Shown in pieces: positions 25,755 to 33,555 of a DNA stretch of 64,000 bases. Every line of letters begins with the position of its first letter. Position 1 is the stretch's first letter. A program made the position numbers and the translations under genes. The stretch is from Bellilinea sp040754815 (GTDB lineage: Bacteria > Chloroflexota > Anaerolineae > Anaerolineales > Anaerolineaceae), in contig JBFMBX010000003.1 of assembly GCA_040754815.1 (NCBI GenBank), forward strand, positions 186,001 to 250,000. Direction: 5' to 3'. A model generated the notes under the pieces. It saw nothing but the letters and a program-made list of their open reading frames with translations. It did no database searches and had not been told where the DNA came from.

Positions 25755-27572
25755 ATGATTTCGCAAAGAATATTTAGACCATTCAGACGTCTGGTTATAC
25801 CTGTATTCTATGAAAATGTCCAAAAAAACGTCATCAATTTTTGCAAATTACTGGATGACACTGCAATAACCTTTTTGGGGATCGTGGAGGTTGAGCCTTC
25901 CCAATCCCTATCGGCTGGGAATTCCCGGGCAAGAAGATTACGAAAATGTCTGTATGATTTTATCCGTACTCGTAATGTTGATGCTCAAGTTGTCGTGAGC
26001 GTCGCTTATGACCGATGGGATGGTATTAATTCATATTTGCAAGACCACCGCTCAGATTTAGTGATACTGGATTGGCTATCTCTCCCTAAAGATCAGCCCA
26101 ACCTTATTGAAGGAATCAGGCGTATTAATGCCAATGTCGCCATCATTCGGGGGAACTTTTCTAAACTTAGCCCCAAAATTGGCATTCCCTTGCGCGGTGG
26201 CCCTCATGCTCAGTTGTCACTCAGACTGGCTCTGGCTTTGCATCGTTCAGAATTAAATGCACTGCATCTCTTTTTACCGGAAACCAGCGCCGAGGTGGTT
26301 GAAGCACCTTTATTGGGAATTTCTCGGATTTTACCCAGTTTACCCGAAGTCAATTATCAGCGAAAAGCATCCAGTAACCCCTATGGAGAGATATTGGAGC
26401 TCTCACGTAAGTCGGATATTACGATTCTGGGAATTGCCGAAACCGGCCCCGACCGACCTGAAAGCCTTGGAAGAGTGGCCGACCAATTACTGGAAGAGGC
26501 GGGGCGGGATCTTGTGGTGGTTAAATCCCAACAGGAAATTCCACGCCGTGAAGAGGACTGGAAGAAAGAAACCATTGGTTCAAAAGCCATCTCCATTTTG
26601 GTAGATAAATGGTTTGCTGAAAATACCTTTCATGCCAGTGAATTCGACAATATTGCCAACCTGGTTCGGTTGAAAGAGGAGCAGGGATTGACAATCAGCC
26701 TTGCATTGCCTGCCTTAAACGAAGAAGAGACCGTAGGTAACGTAATTAGCTCCATTCACAAATCGCTGGTCGAAAAATATCCGTTGCTGGATGAAATTAT
26801 CCTGATGGATTCAGATTCTACCGATAGAACCAGAGAAATCGCTGGCTCTCTGGGGATACCCGTTTATATTCATCAGCAAATTTTGCCTGAATACGGTGCA
26901 CGTGAAGGCAAAGGGGAGGCTTTGTGGAAAAGCTTATATGTGACGCGGGGGGACATCATCGTCTGGATCGATTCGGACATTGTGAATATCCACCCGAGAT
27001 TTGTATATGGGGTTGTTGGGCCGCTATTATTGAACAAGAACATTCATTTTGTAAAAGGTTTTTACCAAAGACCACTCAAAACCGGTCGGCGAGTTCAATC
27101 TACTGGCGGCGGAAGGGTGACGGAACTGACGGCCAGACCGTTGCTGAATCTGTTTTACCCCGAACTTTCAGGGGTGATTCAGCCCCTTTCCGGAGAGTAT
27201 GGGGGCAGGCGGCAGGTGTTGGAAAATTTAACCTTTTTTACCGGCTATGGCGTGGAAACGGGTTTATTAATTGATGTGTTTGAAAAATACGGCTTATCAG
27301 CGATTGCACAGGTTGATTTATTGGAACGAATTCATCACAATCAAAGTCTGACGGCGCTCAGTAAAATGTCCTTTGTGATCATTCAAGCCGTCCTGAAAAA
27401 GCTGGAAGAACGATTTAAACAGCCCTTATTTGAAGAGATTAACCGTTCCATGAAAATTGTTCAGTACGAGAGCGGAAATTATTATCTTGAGGTCAAAGAA
27501 ATTATTGAGCAAGACCGCCCGCCAATGATTACATTACCTGAGTATCGAGCAAAATTTTACCCCAATCAATAA
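25755..27572 (+). CDS. gpgS: USP-like domains fused to glucosyl-3-phosphoglycerate synthase
   Basis: A 605-residue fusion. Residues about 1-260 resemble two tandem universal-stress-protein-like units (RLVIPVFYENVQKNVINFCKLL, then PKIGIPLRGGPHAQLSLRLALALHRSELNALHLF and SDITILGIAETG). The rest is a retaining GT81/GT2-like synthase: SLALPALNEEETVGNVI, MDSDSTDRT, metal-binding DSD in IVWIDSDIVNI, and the GpgS block GGGRVTELTARPLLNLFYPEL and QPLSGEYGGRR. GpgS joins NDP-glucose to 3-phosphoglycerate. Known GpgS proteins are about 320-400 residues without the USP part. ATG 25755 fits GAGG at seven bases better than ATG 25749. Confidence 0.88.
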   Translation: MISQRIFRPFRRLVIPVFYENVQKNVINFCKLLDDTAITFLGIVEVEPSQSLSAGNSRARRLRKCLYDFIRTRNVDAQVVVSVAYDRWDGINSYLQDHRSDLVILDWLSLPKDQPNLIEGIRRINANVAIIRGNFSKLSPKIGIPLRGGPHAQLSLRLALALHRSELNALHLFLPETSAEVVEAPLLGISRILPSLPEVNYQRKASSNPYGEILELSRKSDITILGIAETGPDRPESLGRVADQLLEEAGRDLVVVKSQQEIPRREEDWKKETIGSKAISILVDKWFAENTFHASEFDNIANLVRLKEEQGLTISLALPALNEEETVGNVISSIHKSLVEKYPLLDEIILMDSDSTDRTREIAGSLGIPVYIHQQILPEYGAREGKGEALWKSLYVTRGDIIVWIDSDIVNIHPRFVYGVVGPLLLNKNIHFVKGFYQRPLKTGRRVQSTGGGRVTELTARPLLNLFYPELSGVIQPLSGEYGGRRQVLENLTFFTGYGVETGLLIDVFEKYGLSAIAQVDLLERIHHNQSLTALSKMSFVIIQAVLKKLEERFKQPLFEEINRSMKIVQYESGNYYLEVKEIIEQDRPPMITLPEYRAKFYPNQ

Positions 27573-27597
27573 TTATAGAGAAGCGAGGCCGGGTTTT

Positions 27598-28188
27598 ATG
27601 TTGAATAACAGAACGGAAATATGGCTGGTAAGGCATGGTCAAACTGATTGGAATGTTGATGGGCGTTATCAAGGGCAGGCTGATATGCCGTTGAATGAAA
27701 TTGGAGAGATGCAGGCCCGTGATTTGGCAAAGAAAATTAAAGAGATTGATTTTGACGCCATTTATTCAAGTGACTTGCGACGAGCCCTGGCCACTGCTCA
27801 AATACTGGCAGGGGACAGGGAGGTGAAAGTTGATCCCCGCTTACGGGAAATTCATCAGGGGGTGTGGGAAGGTCAATTGTTCAGTGATATTCGTCGGCAA
27901 TATGCCGATTTCTTCGAGAACCGCAAACAAAACCCGCTTGAGAGCCGGCCGCCGGGAGGAGAAACCCTGCAAGAGGTTGCCGAAAGAGTGAAGGCCTGTG
28001 TTGATGAAATTACCAATCGTCACCCGGGTAAGCGGGTTTTGATCGTATCGCATGGCTTGGTCATTGCTACGCTGGTTGCTGCAGCGAAGGGGTTTCCGCT
28101 CTCTCAGGCTTTTGAACTGATACCCGGTAATGCGGAGCCACAAATTATCTTCTGGCCGCCTGTTCGGAATGAAAAAACAAAAAGATGA
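27598..28188 (+). CDS. Histidine phosphatase, likely glucosyl-3-phosphoglycerate phosphatase
   Basis: A 196-residue histidine-phosphatase (phosphoglycerate-mutase-like) protein. The catalytic RHG is in WLVRHGQTDWNVDGRYQGQADMPLNEIG; the second histidine is in VLIVSHGLVIATL; SSDLRRALATAQ and LREIHQGVWEGQ are family-typical. In mycobacteria the GpgP enzyme that removes phosphate from glucosyl-3-phosphoglycerate belongs to this superfamily. Position directly after gpgS supports that role; sequence alone would also allow a cobalamin-type or generic phosphatase. It overlaps the following GH13 gene by four bases. Confidence 0.8.
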   Translation: MLNNRTEIWLVRHGQTDWNVDGRYQGQADMPLNEIGEMQARDLAKKIKEIDFDAIYSSDLRRALATAQILAGDREVKVDPRLREIHQGVWEGQLFSDIRRQYADFFENRKQNPLESRPPGGETLQEVAERVKACVDEITNRHPGKRVLIVSHGLVIATLVAAAKGFPLSQAFELIPGNAEPQIIFWPPVRNEKTKR

Positions 28189-29918
28189 AAACGCTCACGG
28201 CAAAGACGAAAGAACAATTAAACAATCTTTATCAGGTCATATATGGGAGCCGGGCGGATTGGAGCATTTTTGAGCAAATTCTAAACAAGGCTGAAGATAT
28301 TCTCCGAAATTTAAAAACGAAGGCGCGGCCTTTGCCACTCAATCAAACCGATGTGATGTTGATCACCTACCCAGATCAATTCCGTCGTGAGGGCGAAAAA
28401 CCGTTGAAAACCTTGCGAGAGGTGGCCTGGCAGTTATTTCATCCAACTATCACTTCAATTCATCTCCTTCCCTTTTATCCGTATACATCCGATGATGGTT
28501 TTTCGGTGACAGACTATTTAACCGTCCATCCCGATTTTGGAGATTGGAAGGATATTCAAAGCTTAGCGGAAAAATTCCGCTTGATGTTTGATGCGGTAGT
28601 CAATCACACTTCGGTAAGCCATGAATGGTTTCAGCGTTTTCTTGCCGGTGACCCACAATACAAAGATTTTTACATTACGGCTGATCCTGCAGATGAACGA
28701 CTCAAACGGGTTGTTCGTCCCCGAGCTTTACCCTTGTTGACTGAATTTCAATCGGCTGCCGGGAAAATTAATGTGTGGACTACTTTCAGCACAGATCAGG
28801 TGGATCTGAATTATGCCAATCCCAAGGTGCTTCTAAAGATGACCGAGATTGTTCTGGAGTACATTCGTTATGGGGCTGAGTTTATTCGGCTGGACGCGAT
28901 TGCATATTTGTGGAAAGAGATTGGAACAACCTGTATTCATTTACCTCAGACACATGCTATCGTTCAATTCTGGCGGTGTCTGTTGAATGAAGTTGCTCCC
29001 TATGTACGGATTATTACAGAAACGAACGTCCCTCATCAGGAAAACATTTCATATTTCGGCGACGGCACCAACGAAGCCCATCTCGTGTACAATTTTGCCT
29101 TACCACCCTTAGTTCTCCATGCCGTTCAATTTCATAATACCCGCTACCTGAGCCAGTGGGCAAGTCAACTGTATCTTCCTTCAGGTCAAACGGGCTATTT
29201 TAATTTTCTTGCCTCACATGATGGCATTGGGGTTAATCCGGTGCGGGGAATATTACCGGATGAAGAAATCAATCAGATAATCAAAATTGTTCAACAATTG
29301 GGTGGGTTGGTGAGTTATAAGTCGAATTTGGATGGAAGCCGATCTCCCTATGAACTGAATGTTAACTATCTTGATGCAATGGGAAGCGTGGATTCGTCGG
29401 TTACCGAAGAAGAAATGATAGCCCGTTTTCTTACGGCACATTCAGTTCTGCTCACTCTGAAAGGTTTACCGGCGATTTACGTCCATTCCCTGATTGGGTC
29501 GCGCGGCTGGCGGGAAGGAGTTACTCTGACAGGCGCAAATCGCACGATTAACCGGCAAAAACTTGTTGCCGAAAATGTGCTTGCGGAAATAAAAGATTTA
29601 AACAACCGGCGTGCAAAAATTTGGAACGGTTTTCAAAGAATGCTGAAAATACGCCGCAATGAACGGGCATTCGATCCACGCGCTGATCAACAAGTGATCA
29701 ATGAGGATGATCGTGTTTTTGCACTGCTGCGTTTCGACCCTCAAGGGGAAAGAGATGTGTTTTGTGTTCACAACTTTTCGAATGAAAGGATTGCCTGTAA
29801 GTTACCCGATTCGACCGACCTGTGGATAGATCTATTCTCCCCCAATGAAGGAGGGAACAGGCAATTTGTTAGCCTTTTACCCTATCAATTTCGGTGGATG
29901 ATTAGGGGGGCTTCTTAG
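28185..29918 (+). CDS. GH13_18 sucrose-phosphorylase-like enzyme, likely glucosylglycerate phosphorylase
   Basis: A 577-residue GH13 enzyme of the sucrose phosphorylase subfamily. Catalytic triad: nucleophile Asp237 (RLDAIAYLWKEIGT), acid/base Glu279 (ITETNVPH) and Asp346 (SHDGIGV). Domain order and ITSIHLLPFYPYTSDDGFSVTDY match GH13_18, which includes sucrose, sucrose-6-phosphate and glucosylglycerate phosphorylases. Location between the GpgP-like phosphatase (4-bp overlap) and a GT4 gene makes glucosylglycerate the best substrate guess: glucosylglycerate plus phosphate gives glucose-1-phosphate and glycerate. Biochemical specificity cannot be fixed from sequence here. Confidence 0.83.
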   Translation: MKTLTAKTKEQLNNLYQVIYGSRADWSIFEQILNKAEDILRNLKTKARPLPLNQTDVMLITYPDQFRREGEKPLKTLREVAWQLFHPTITSIHLLPFYPYTSDDGFSVTDYLTVHPDFGDWKDIQSLAEKFRLMFDAVVNHTSVSHEWFQRFLAGDPQYKDFYITADPADERLKRVVRPRALPLLTEFQSAAGKINVWTTFSTDQVDLNYANPKVLLKMTEIVLEYIRYGAEFIRLDAIAYLWKEIGTTCIHLPQTHAIVQFWRCLLNEVAPYVRIITETNVPHQENISYFGDGTNEAHLVYNFALPPLVLHAVQFHNTRYLSQWASQLYLPSGQTGYFNFLASHDGIGVNPVRGILPDEEINQIIKIVQQLGGLVSYKSNLDGSRSPYELNVNYLDAMGSVDSSVTEEEMIARFLTAHSVLLTLKGLPAIYVHSLIGSRGWREGVTLTGANRTINRQKLVAENVLAEIKDLNNRRAKIWNGFQRMLKIRRNERAFDPRADQQVINEDDRVFALLRFDPQGERDVFCVHNFSNERIACKLPDSTDLWIDLFSPNEGGNRQFVSLLPYQFRWMIRGAS

Positions 29919-29933
29919 AAAGGGATTATACAG

Positions 29934-31208
29934 ATGAAAAATTCAAATTTGAGAATCGGTTTTGTTTCAACGCGCTTTGCCGGCACGGATGGAGTCAGCC
30001 TGGAGACCGAAAAATGGGCGGCTGTTTTCCAACGGTTGGGACATAGCTGTTTTTATTTTGCCGGTATGAGTGATCGTCCCGCAGAAGTCAGTTATGTGGT
30101 TCCTAATTTGTATTTCCATCATCCGGAAATGGAAGAAATCCACGAGGAGGCGTTTAATCAGACCATACGTACACCCCGCTTGACCCGGCAAATGCAAGAG
30201 TATAAAGCCATTTTCAAAGATCATCTTCAAAAATTCGTCAAGCAATTTGAAATTGATCTGTTGGTAGCAGAGAATGCGCTTTCTATACCGGTTAATATAC
30301 CTCTGGGTATGGCGATCTCAGAATTCATTGCAGAGACGGGCTTCCCCGTGATTGCTCATCACCATGATATGTACTGGGAACGTAAGCGTTTTCTTGTAAA
30401 TTGTGTGTGGGATTATCTGACGATGGCTTTCCCGCCGGCTTTTCCAAGTGTAAAGCATGTGGTGATCAACTCGGTCGCCGGCCAGCAGCTGAGTTTGAGG
30501 ACGGGGGTTTCCTGCCGAATTGTGCCGAATGTAATGGATTTTGAAACTCCACCGCCGCAACTGGATGAGTATGCTCAATCGCTAAGGCAGGATTTGAGTC
30601 TCGGTGAGAATGAAAAATTGATCTTACAACCCACCCGTGTAGTCCAACGCAAGGGAATTGAACACGCCATTGAACTGGTTTCTCGTTTAGAAATACCAGC
30701 CAGGCTGGTGATCTCTCATGCGGCCGGGGACGAGGGAAGGGAATACGAACATCGAGTCAGAGACTATGCCAAAAGAATGGGGGTAAACACTTTGTTCGTC
30801 TCGGATATCATCCGCGAAAGAAGGGGAAGAACAGCCGATGGACGCAAAATTTACACACTTTACGATGTCTATCCTCATGCTGACCTGGTTACCTATCCTT
30901 CTGAGATTGAAGGTTTTGGGAATGCGTTTTTAGAAGCCATCTATTTTCGCCGTCCAATCGTTGTTAATCGTTATTCAATTTATGAAATAGATATAAAACC
31001 AAAGGGATTTCAGGTGATTGAATTTGATGGATTTATTACCGAGCAATCAATCCAGCTGGCACGCCGTGCTTTACAGGACGCTGAATTTGTGGAGGAGATG
31101 AGTCAGATCAATTACCGCGTTGCGCGTAAACATTATTCCTTTTCAGTGCTGGAAATGCACCTGAGAGCCCTGCTTACTGAAATTTATGGGGCAAACCATG
31201 GCATTTGA
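29934..31208 (+). CDS. GT4-family glycosyltransferase, candidate mannosylglucosylglycerate synthase
   Basis: A 424-residue GT-B enzyme of family GT4. N-terminal IGFVSTRFAGTDGVSLETEKWAAVFQRLGH; a middle VIAHHHDMYWERKRF segment; donor-side LILQPTRVVQRKGIEHAIEL and the signature PSEIEGFGNAFLEAI. Last gene of the glucosylglycerate operon, 15 bases after the phosphorylase gene. GT4 enzymes that add mannose to glucosylglycerate (MggS type) have this context in other bacteria; that makes mannosylglucosylglycerate synthase a reasonable but unproven call. Downstream lies a decayed SCP-2 gene. Confidence 0.75.
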   Translation: MKNSNLRIGFVSTRFAGTDGVSLETEKWAAVFQRLGHSCFYFAGMSDRPAEVSYVVPNLYFHHPEMEEIHEEAFNQTIRTPRLTRQMQEYKAIFKDHLQKFVKQFEIDLLVAENALSIPVNIPLGMAISEFIAETGFPVIAHHHDMYWERKRFLVNCVWDYLTMAFPPAFPSVKHVVINSVAGQQLSLRTGVSCRIVPNVMDFETPPPQLDEYAQSLRQDLSLGENEKLILQPTRVVQRKGIEHAIELVSRLEIPARLVISHAAGDEGREYEHRVRDYAKRMGVNTLFVSDIIRERRGRTADGRKIYTLYDVYPHADLVTYPSEIEGFGNAFLEAIYFRRPIVVNRYSIYEIDIKPKGFQVIEFDGFITEQSIQLARRALQDAEFVEEMSQINYRVARKHYSFSVLEMHLRALLTEIYGANHGI

Positions 31209-31362
31209 TCTATGAGATTGGTAGAGGGTGTTGCAACTTGCTGTGTTCATCAAGGCTGTGGTCAGAGATTTGACGGCGTAAGCATAAAATTGGGCTGAAA
31301 ACAGTCGGCTTCATGGAAAAGCCACCAAAATAATTTATGTTTTATGTTATGGGGGCGAACAG

Positions 31363-31595
31363 ATGTATCGTTTTCCGTCAAATGAATGGATCAAGGCAAT
31401 GATGCGGGAGTTAAATCAAATCCAATCCTACAAAGAAGCAGCAAAAAATTGGGAGGGGGATTTTTATTTTTTCATCGAACCCAGCGGAGTTTTTACGGAA
31501 ACGGTTATCCTTTAGTGGTTGTAATATAAAATGTACGGGCTACTAAGGAGCTGGTTGAAGCCCGTACTCGCATACCAACTGAGTTCCCGATCTAA
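31363..31595 (+). pseudogene. Remnant of an SCP-2 sterol-carrier-like gene with internal deletion
   Basis: An ATG with GGGGGCG upstream opens a 50-codon frame (31363-31515) reading MYRFPSNEWIKAMMREL, then KEAAKNWEGDFYFFIEP, which resembles the N-terminus of small SCP-2-type proteins of Chloroflexota. It stops at TAG 31513. In another frame, 31551-31595 reads LVEARTRIPTEFPI and stop, which resembles the C-terminus of the same family (TRIPTEFP). About 60-70 middle residues are missing. Start and end are thus kept while the lipid-binding middle is gone: a deletion pseudogene. Recognition is from memory of the family, not a search. Confidence 0.6.
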
Positions 31596-31597
31596 TA

Positions 31598-31632
31598 AAA
31601 AGAGGTTCCGGATTGGTGGAACCTCTTTTTTA
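31598..31632. terminator. Bidirectional terminator
   Basis: AAAAGAGGTTCC (31598-31609) pairs with GGAACCTCTTTT (31618-31629), with A-run on one side and T-run on the other, so it can stop transcription from both strands. It separates the SCP-2 remnant from the convergent exported-protein gene. Confidence 0.85.
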
Positions 31633-31644
31633 GAGAAACTGATG

Positions 31645-32802
31645 CTATTGACTGCAATGACCAGGCCCGGTCAGGCCGTTGTTGTAGTTATCCAGCACTT
31701 CTGCCTGAGCAATGGCGCTATTCCGCACTGCCCGGCTGAGAGTAGAAGTGGGAGTGTAGGTCTCGAAGAAGGATGTAGCAAAGCTCAAAGCCGCATCAAC
31801 ACTGGCGGTTGTGGAAGCACCATTAAGGATATTCAATTTGGCGGCCAGGTAGGCATGTGCGAGAATATAATAGGCGTTTCCGCTGGAAGGGGAAGTCCAT
31901 AGAACCTGATAATTGGATTGCCCGCTCAAGAAGAAAAGAGCATCCTCACCCAATAAAGCCCAGGTTTCATCGTAAGGAGCAGGTCCATATTGGGAGTGAG
32001 TTTTCCAGTAACCGGGGGTCAGCGTGCAGGAACCTTCACACGGTATTTTGAAATTTACCACGAATTCTGAATTGCCCTTTGTTCCGCTTTCATTGGTAAC
32101 GAAGGATGCGATATTCGCGAATTGATATTCTCCACAGACATCTGCGCTGATATTAAGAGAGTAATTGAAAGTTTTTGGGGACTCACCGGCGCACACTGTT
32201 CCGAGGGAACCGAATTGATTGTCCTCAATGGTGATGCACTCATCCACTTCATTAGCGGGTGTACCAAAGGAAAAGGGGATTGTTACCGAACTGCCGGCGA
32301 CATCACCGCTGGTCTCAACGGTGGCGGTGTTTGTTCGGCTGGTGCCGTCAGGTAAACTGGCTTCGTAAGTACAAGCCTGAGTCCAGCCGGCTGGCAATGT
32401 GAATGGGAAAGACTTGCCACAATTTACACTTGCCACAATTCCACCACTGATGACATCGGTTACGTTTGTTATCGTGGCAGGGACCGAAGAAGTGTTTTGA
32501 AATTGAATGAGACCACTAACCTTCCAGTTACTATCTACGGCTACCGCCTGAACGGTGACCGTATAGTTGACCGGAAAAACCTGACCGGCAGAAAGGGTTA
32601 ATGAAGACTGATCACCGGTTTTGAGAATATTCCATTTCCACAGGCGGTCAAAACTTGTGTTAGCAGTCTTTTTGACCAAAACAATACCCGATGTTGGAGG
32701 CTGATCACTTGCTACGGCAGATCCAACGACAAACTGCATGATGCTGATCGCAACTATTGAAAAAATTAGCAAAAAAATTATGAACTTGATCGGTGTTTTC
32801 AC
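31645..32802 (-). CDS. Exported protein with cysteine-rich TPGYWKTH domain
   Basis: A 385-residue exported protein of unknown function. It has a signal peptide (FIIFLLIFSIVAISIMQFVV, then SAVAS), beta-rich repeats resembling DUF11-like/Ig modules (IQFQNTSSVPATITNVTDVISGG; NTATVETSG), several cysteines (VNCGKS, QACTY, DECIT, GTVCAGE, DVCGEY, IPCEGSCTL), and a C-terminal module beginning CTLTPGYWKTHSQYGP. This last motif recurs in many predicted surface proteins. The start is GTG 32802, supported by AGGAGG. It probably acts outside the cell. No operon partner; the upstream region is A+T rich. Confidence 0.75.
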   Translation of the reverse strand: MKTPIKFIIFLLIFSIVAISIMQFVVGSAVASDQPPTSGIVLVKKTANTSFDRLWKWNILKTGDQSSLTLSAGQVFPVNYTVTVQAVAVDSNWKVSGLIQFQNTSSVPATITNVTDVISGGIVASVNCGKSFPFTLPAGWTQACTYEASLPDGTSRTNTATVETSGDVAGSSVTIPFSFGTPANEVDECITIEDNQFGSLGTVCAGESPKTFNYSLNISADVCGEYQFANIASFVTNESGTKGNSEFVVNFKIPCEGSCTLTPGYWKTHSQYGPAPYDETWALLGEDALFFLSGQSNYQVLWTSPSSGNAYYILAHAYLAAKLNILNGASTTASVDAALSFATSFFETYTPTSTLSRAVRNSAIAQAEVLDNYNNGLTGPGHCSQ

Positions 32803-33089
32803 TTAATCCTCCTATGTGAGTTAAAAAGATTTACGTTATTTTCATTATGAATATATTTACTGAGATAGTCAACTATAATATATTTAGAACTTTTTTATAA
32901 AATTTGACAGATTAAAAATACTGTAACTCTGCCATTTTTTACGAACAGAGATGATATTTTGATTAGAATCTTAAAAGGTCATAACAAATAAGGGGTAGAA
33001 AAACTCCCTACCCCATGTCTAAAGAGATGAATTGGAATACCAATGATGAGCGTGATTTTATAAAATGATGGATTATTTCGTGTAGAGGG
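32803..33089. other. A+T-rich intergenic region with weak hairpin
   Basis: A 287-bp gap between two minus-strand genes. It is very A+T rich near 32820-32960 and should hold the promoter of the exported-protein gene. GGGGTAG (32992-32998) with CTACCCC (33008-33014) forms a hairpin that, on the minus strand, is followed by TTATTTG and could end the upstream small membrane gene. No coding sequence is seen. Confidence 0.5.
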
Positions 33090-33419
33090 TCATGACTGAT
33101 TTCTTCGGGTGTTTTCTTCAATATCCATCAAAAGATACATTCCTTCTGAAATAGCTTGAAGACAGACAAATAAAAATAAACCGGGAATGATAATCAAAAA
33201 GGTCTGTACAAGCGTTGGAATCAGCTCAATAAACAAGTTGCTGGATGATTGAGTAATGGTAACATAAATCGCGCTGATGAAGAACACCAGAAACAAGCCC
33301 ACCACCACAAGGACGATCCATGAGAGAATATTGGCCCAATTTGCAATTCGGATCATGCGCTGGGGGCGATGATATACATCGTTATTATTGACTTCGATAG
33401 TAAGAGTTGAGTTATCCAT
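33090..33419 (-). CDS. Small two-helix membrane protein
   Basis: A 109-residue protein with a short polar N-terminus, two transmembrane segments (about 29-54, ILSWIVLVVVGLFLVFFISAI; and about 70-90, LVQTFLIIIPGLFLFVCLQAI) and a charged tail. ATG has AAGGAG eight bases upstream. It resembles DUF4282-like small membrane proteins only in layout, not in a clear motif. It stands alone on the minus strand, divergent from an oxidoreductase gene. Function unknown. Confidence 0.72.
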   Translation of the reverse strand: MDNSTLTIEVNNNDVYHRPQRMIRIANWANILSWIVLVVVGLFLVFFISAIYVTITQSSSNLFIELIPTLVQTFLIIIPGLFLFVCLQAISEGMYLLMDIEENTRRNQS

Positions 33420-33555
33420 TAAGCAGTCTCCTTAAGAATTTTAATGTTGTTTAATTTTAGTCTCAAATGGGGAATTTGGTTGAAAGTAAGGTTTGGATGA
33501 ATCACCGACTTTGAAATATACTAAAATTCATCACCGTGATGGAGGAACAGTAAAG

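Noticed and set aside
18440..29918. Two GH13 genes as a recent duplication
   Set aside because: They belong to different GH13 subfamilies (amylosucrase-like and sucrose-phosphorylase-like) with different lengths and domain layout.
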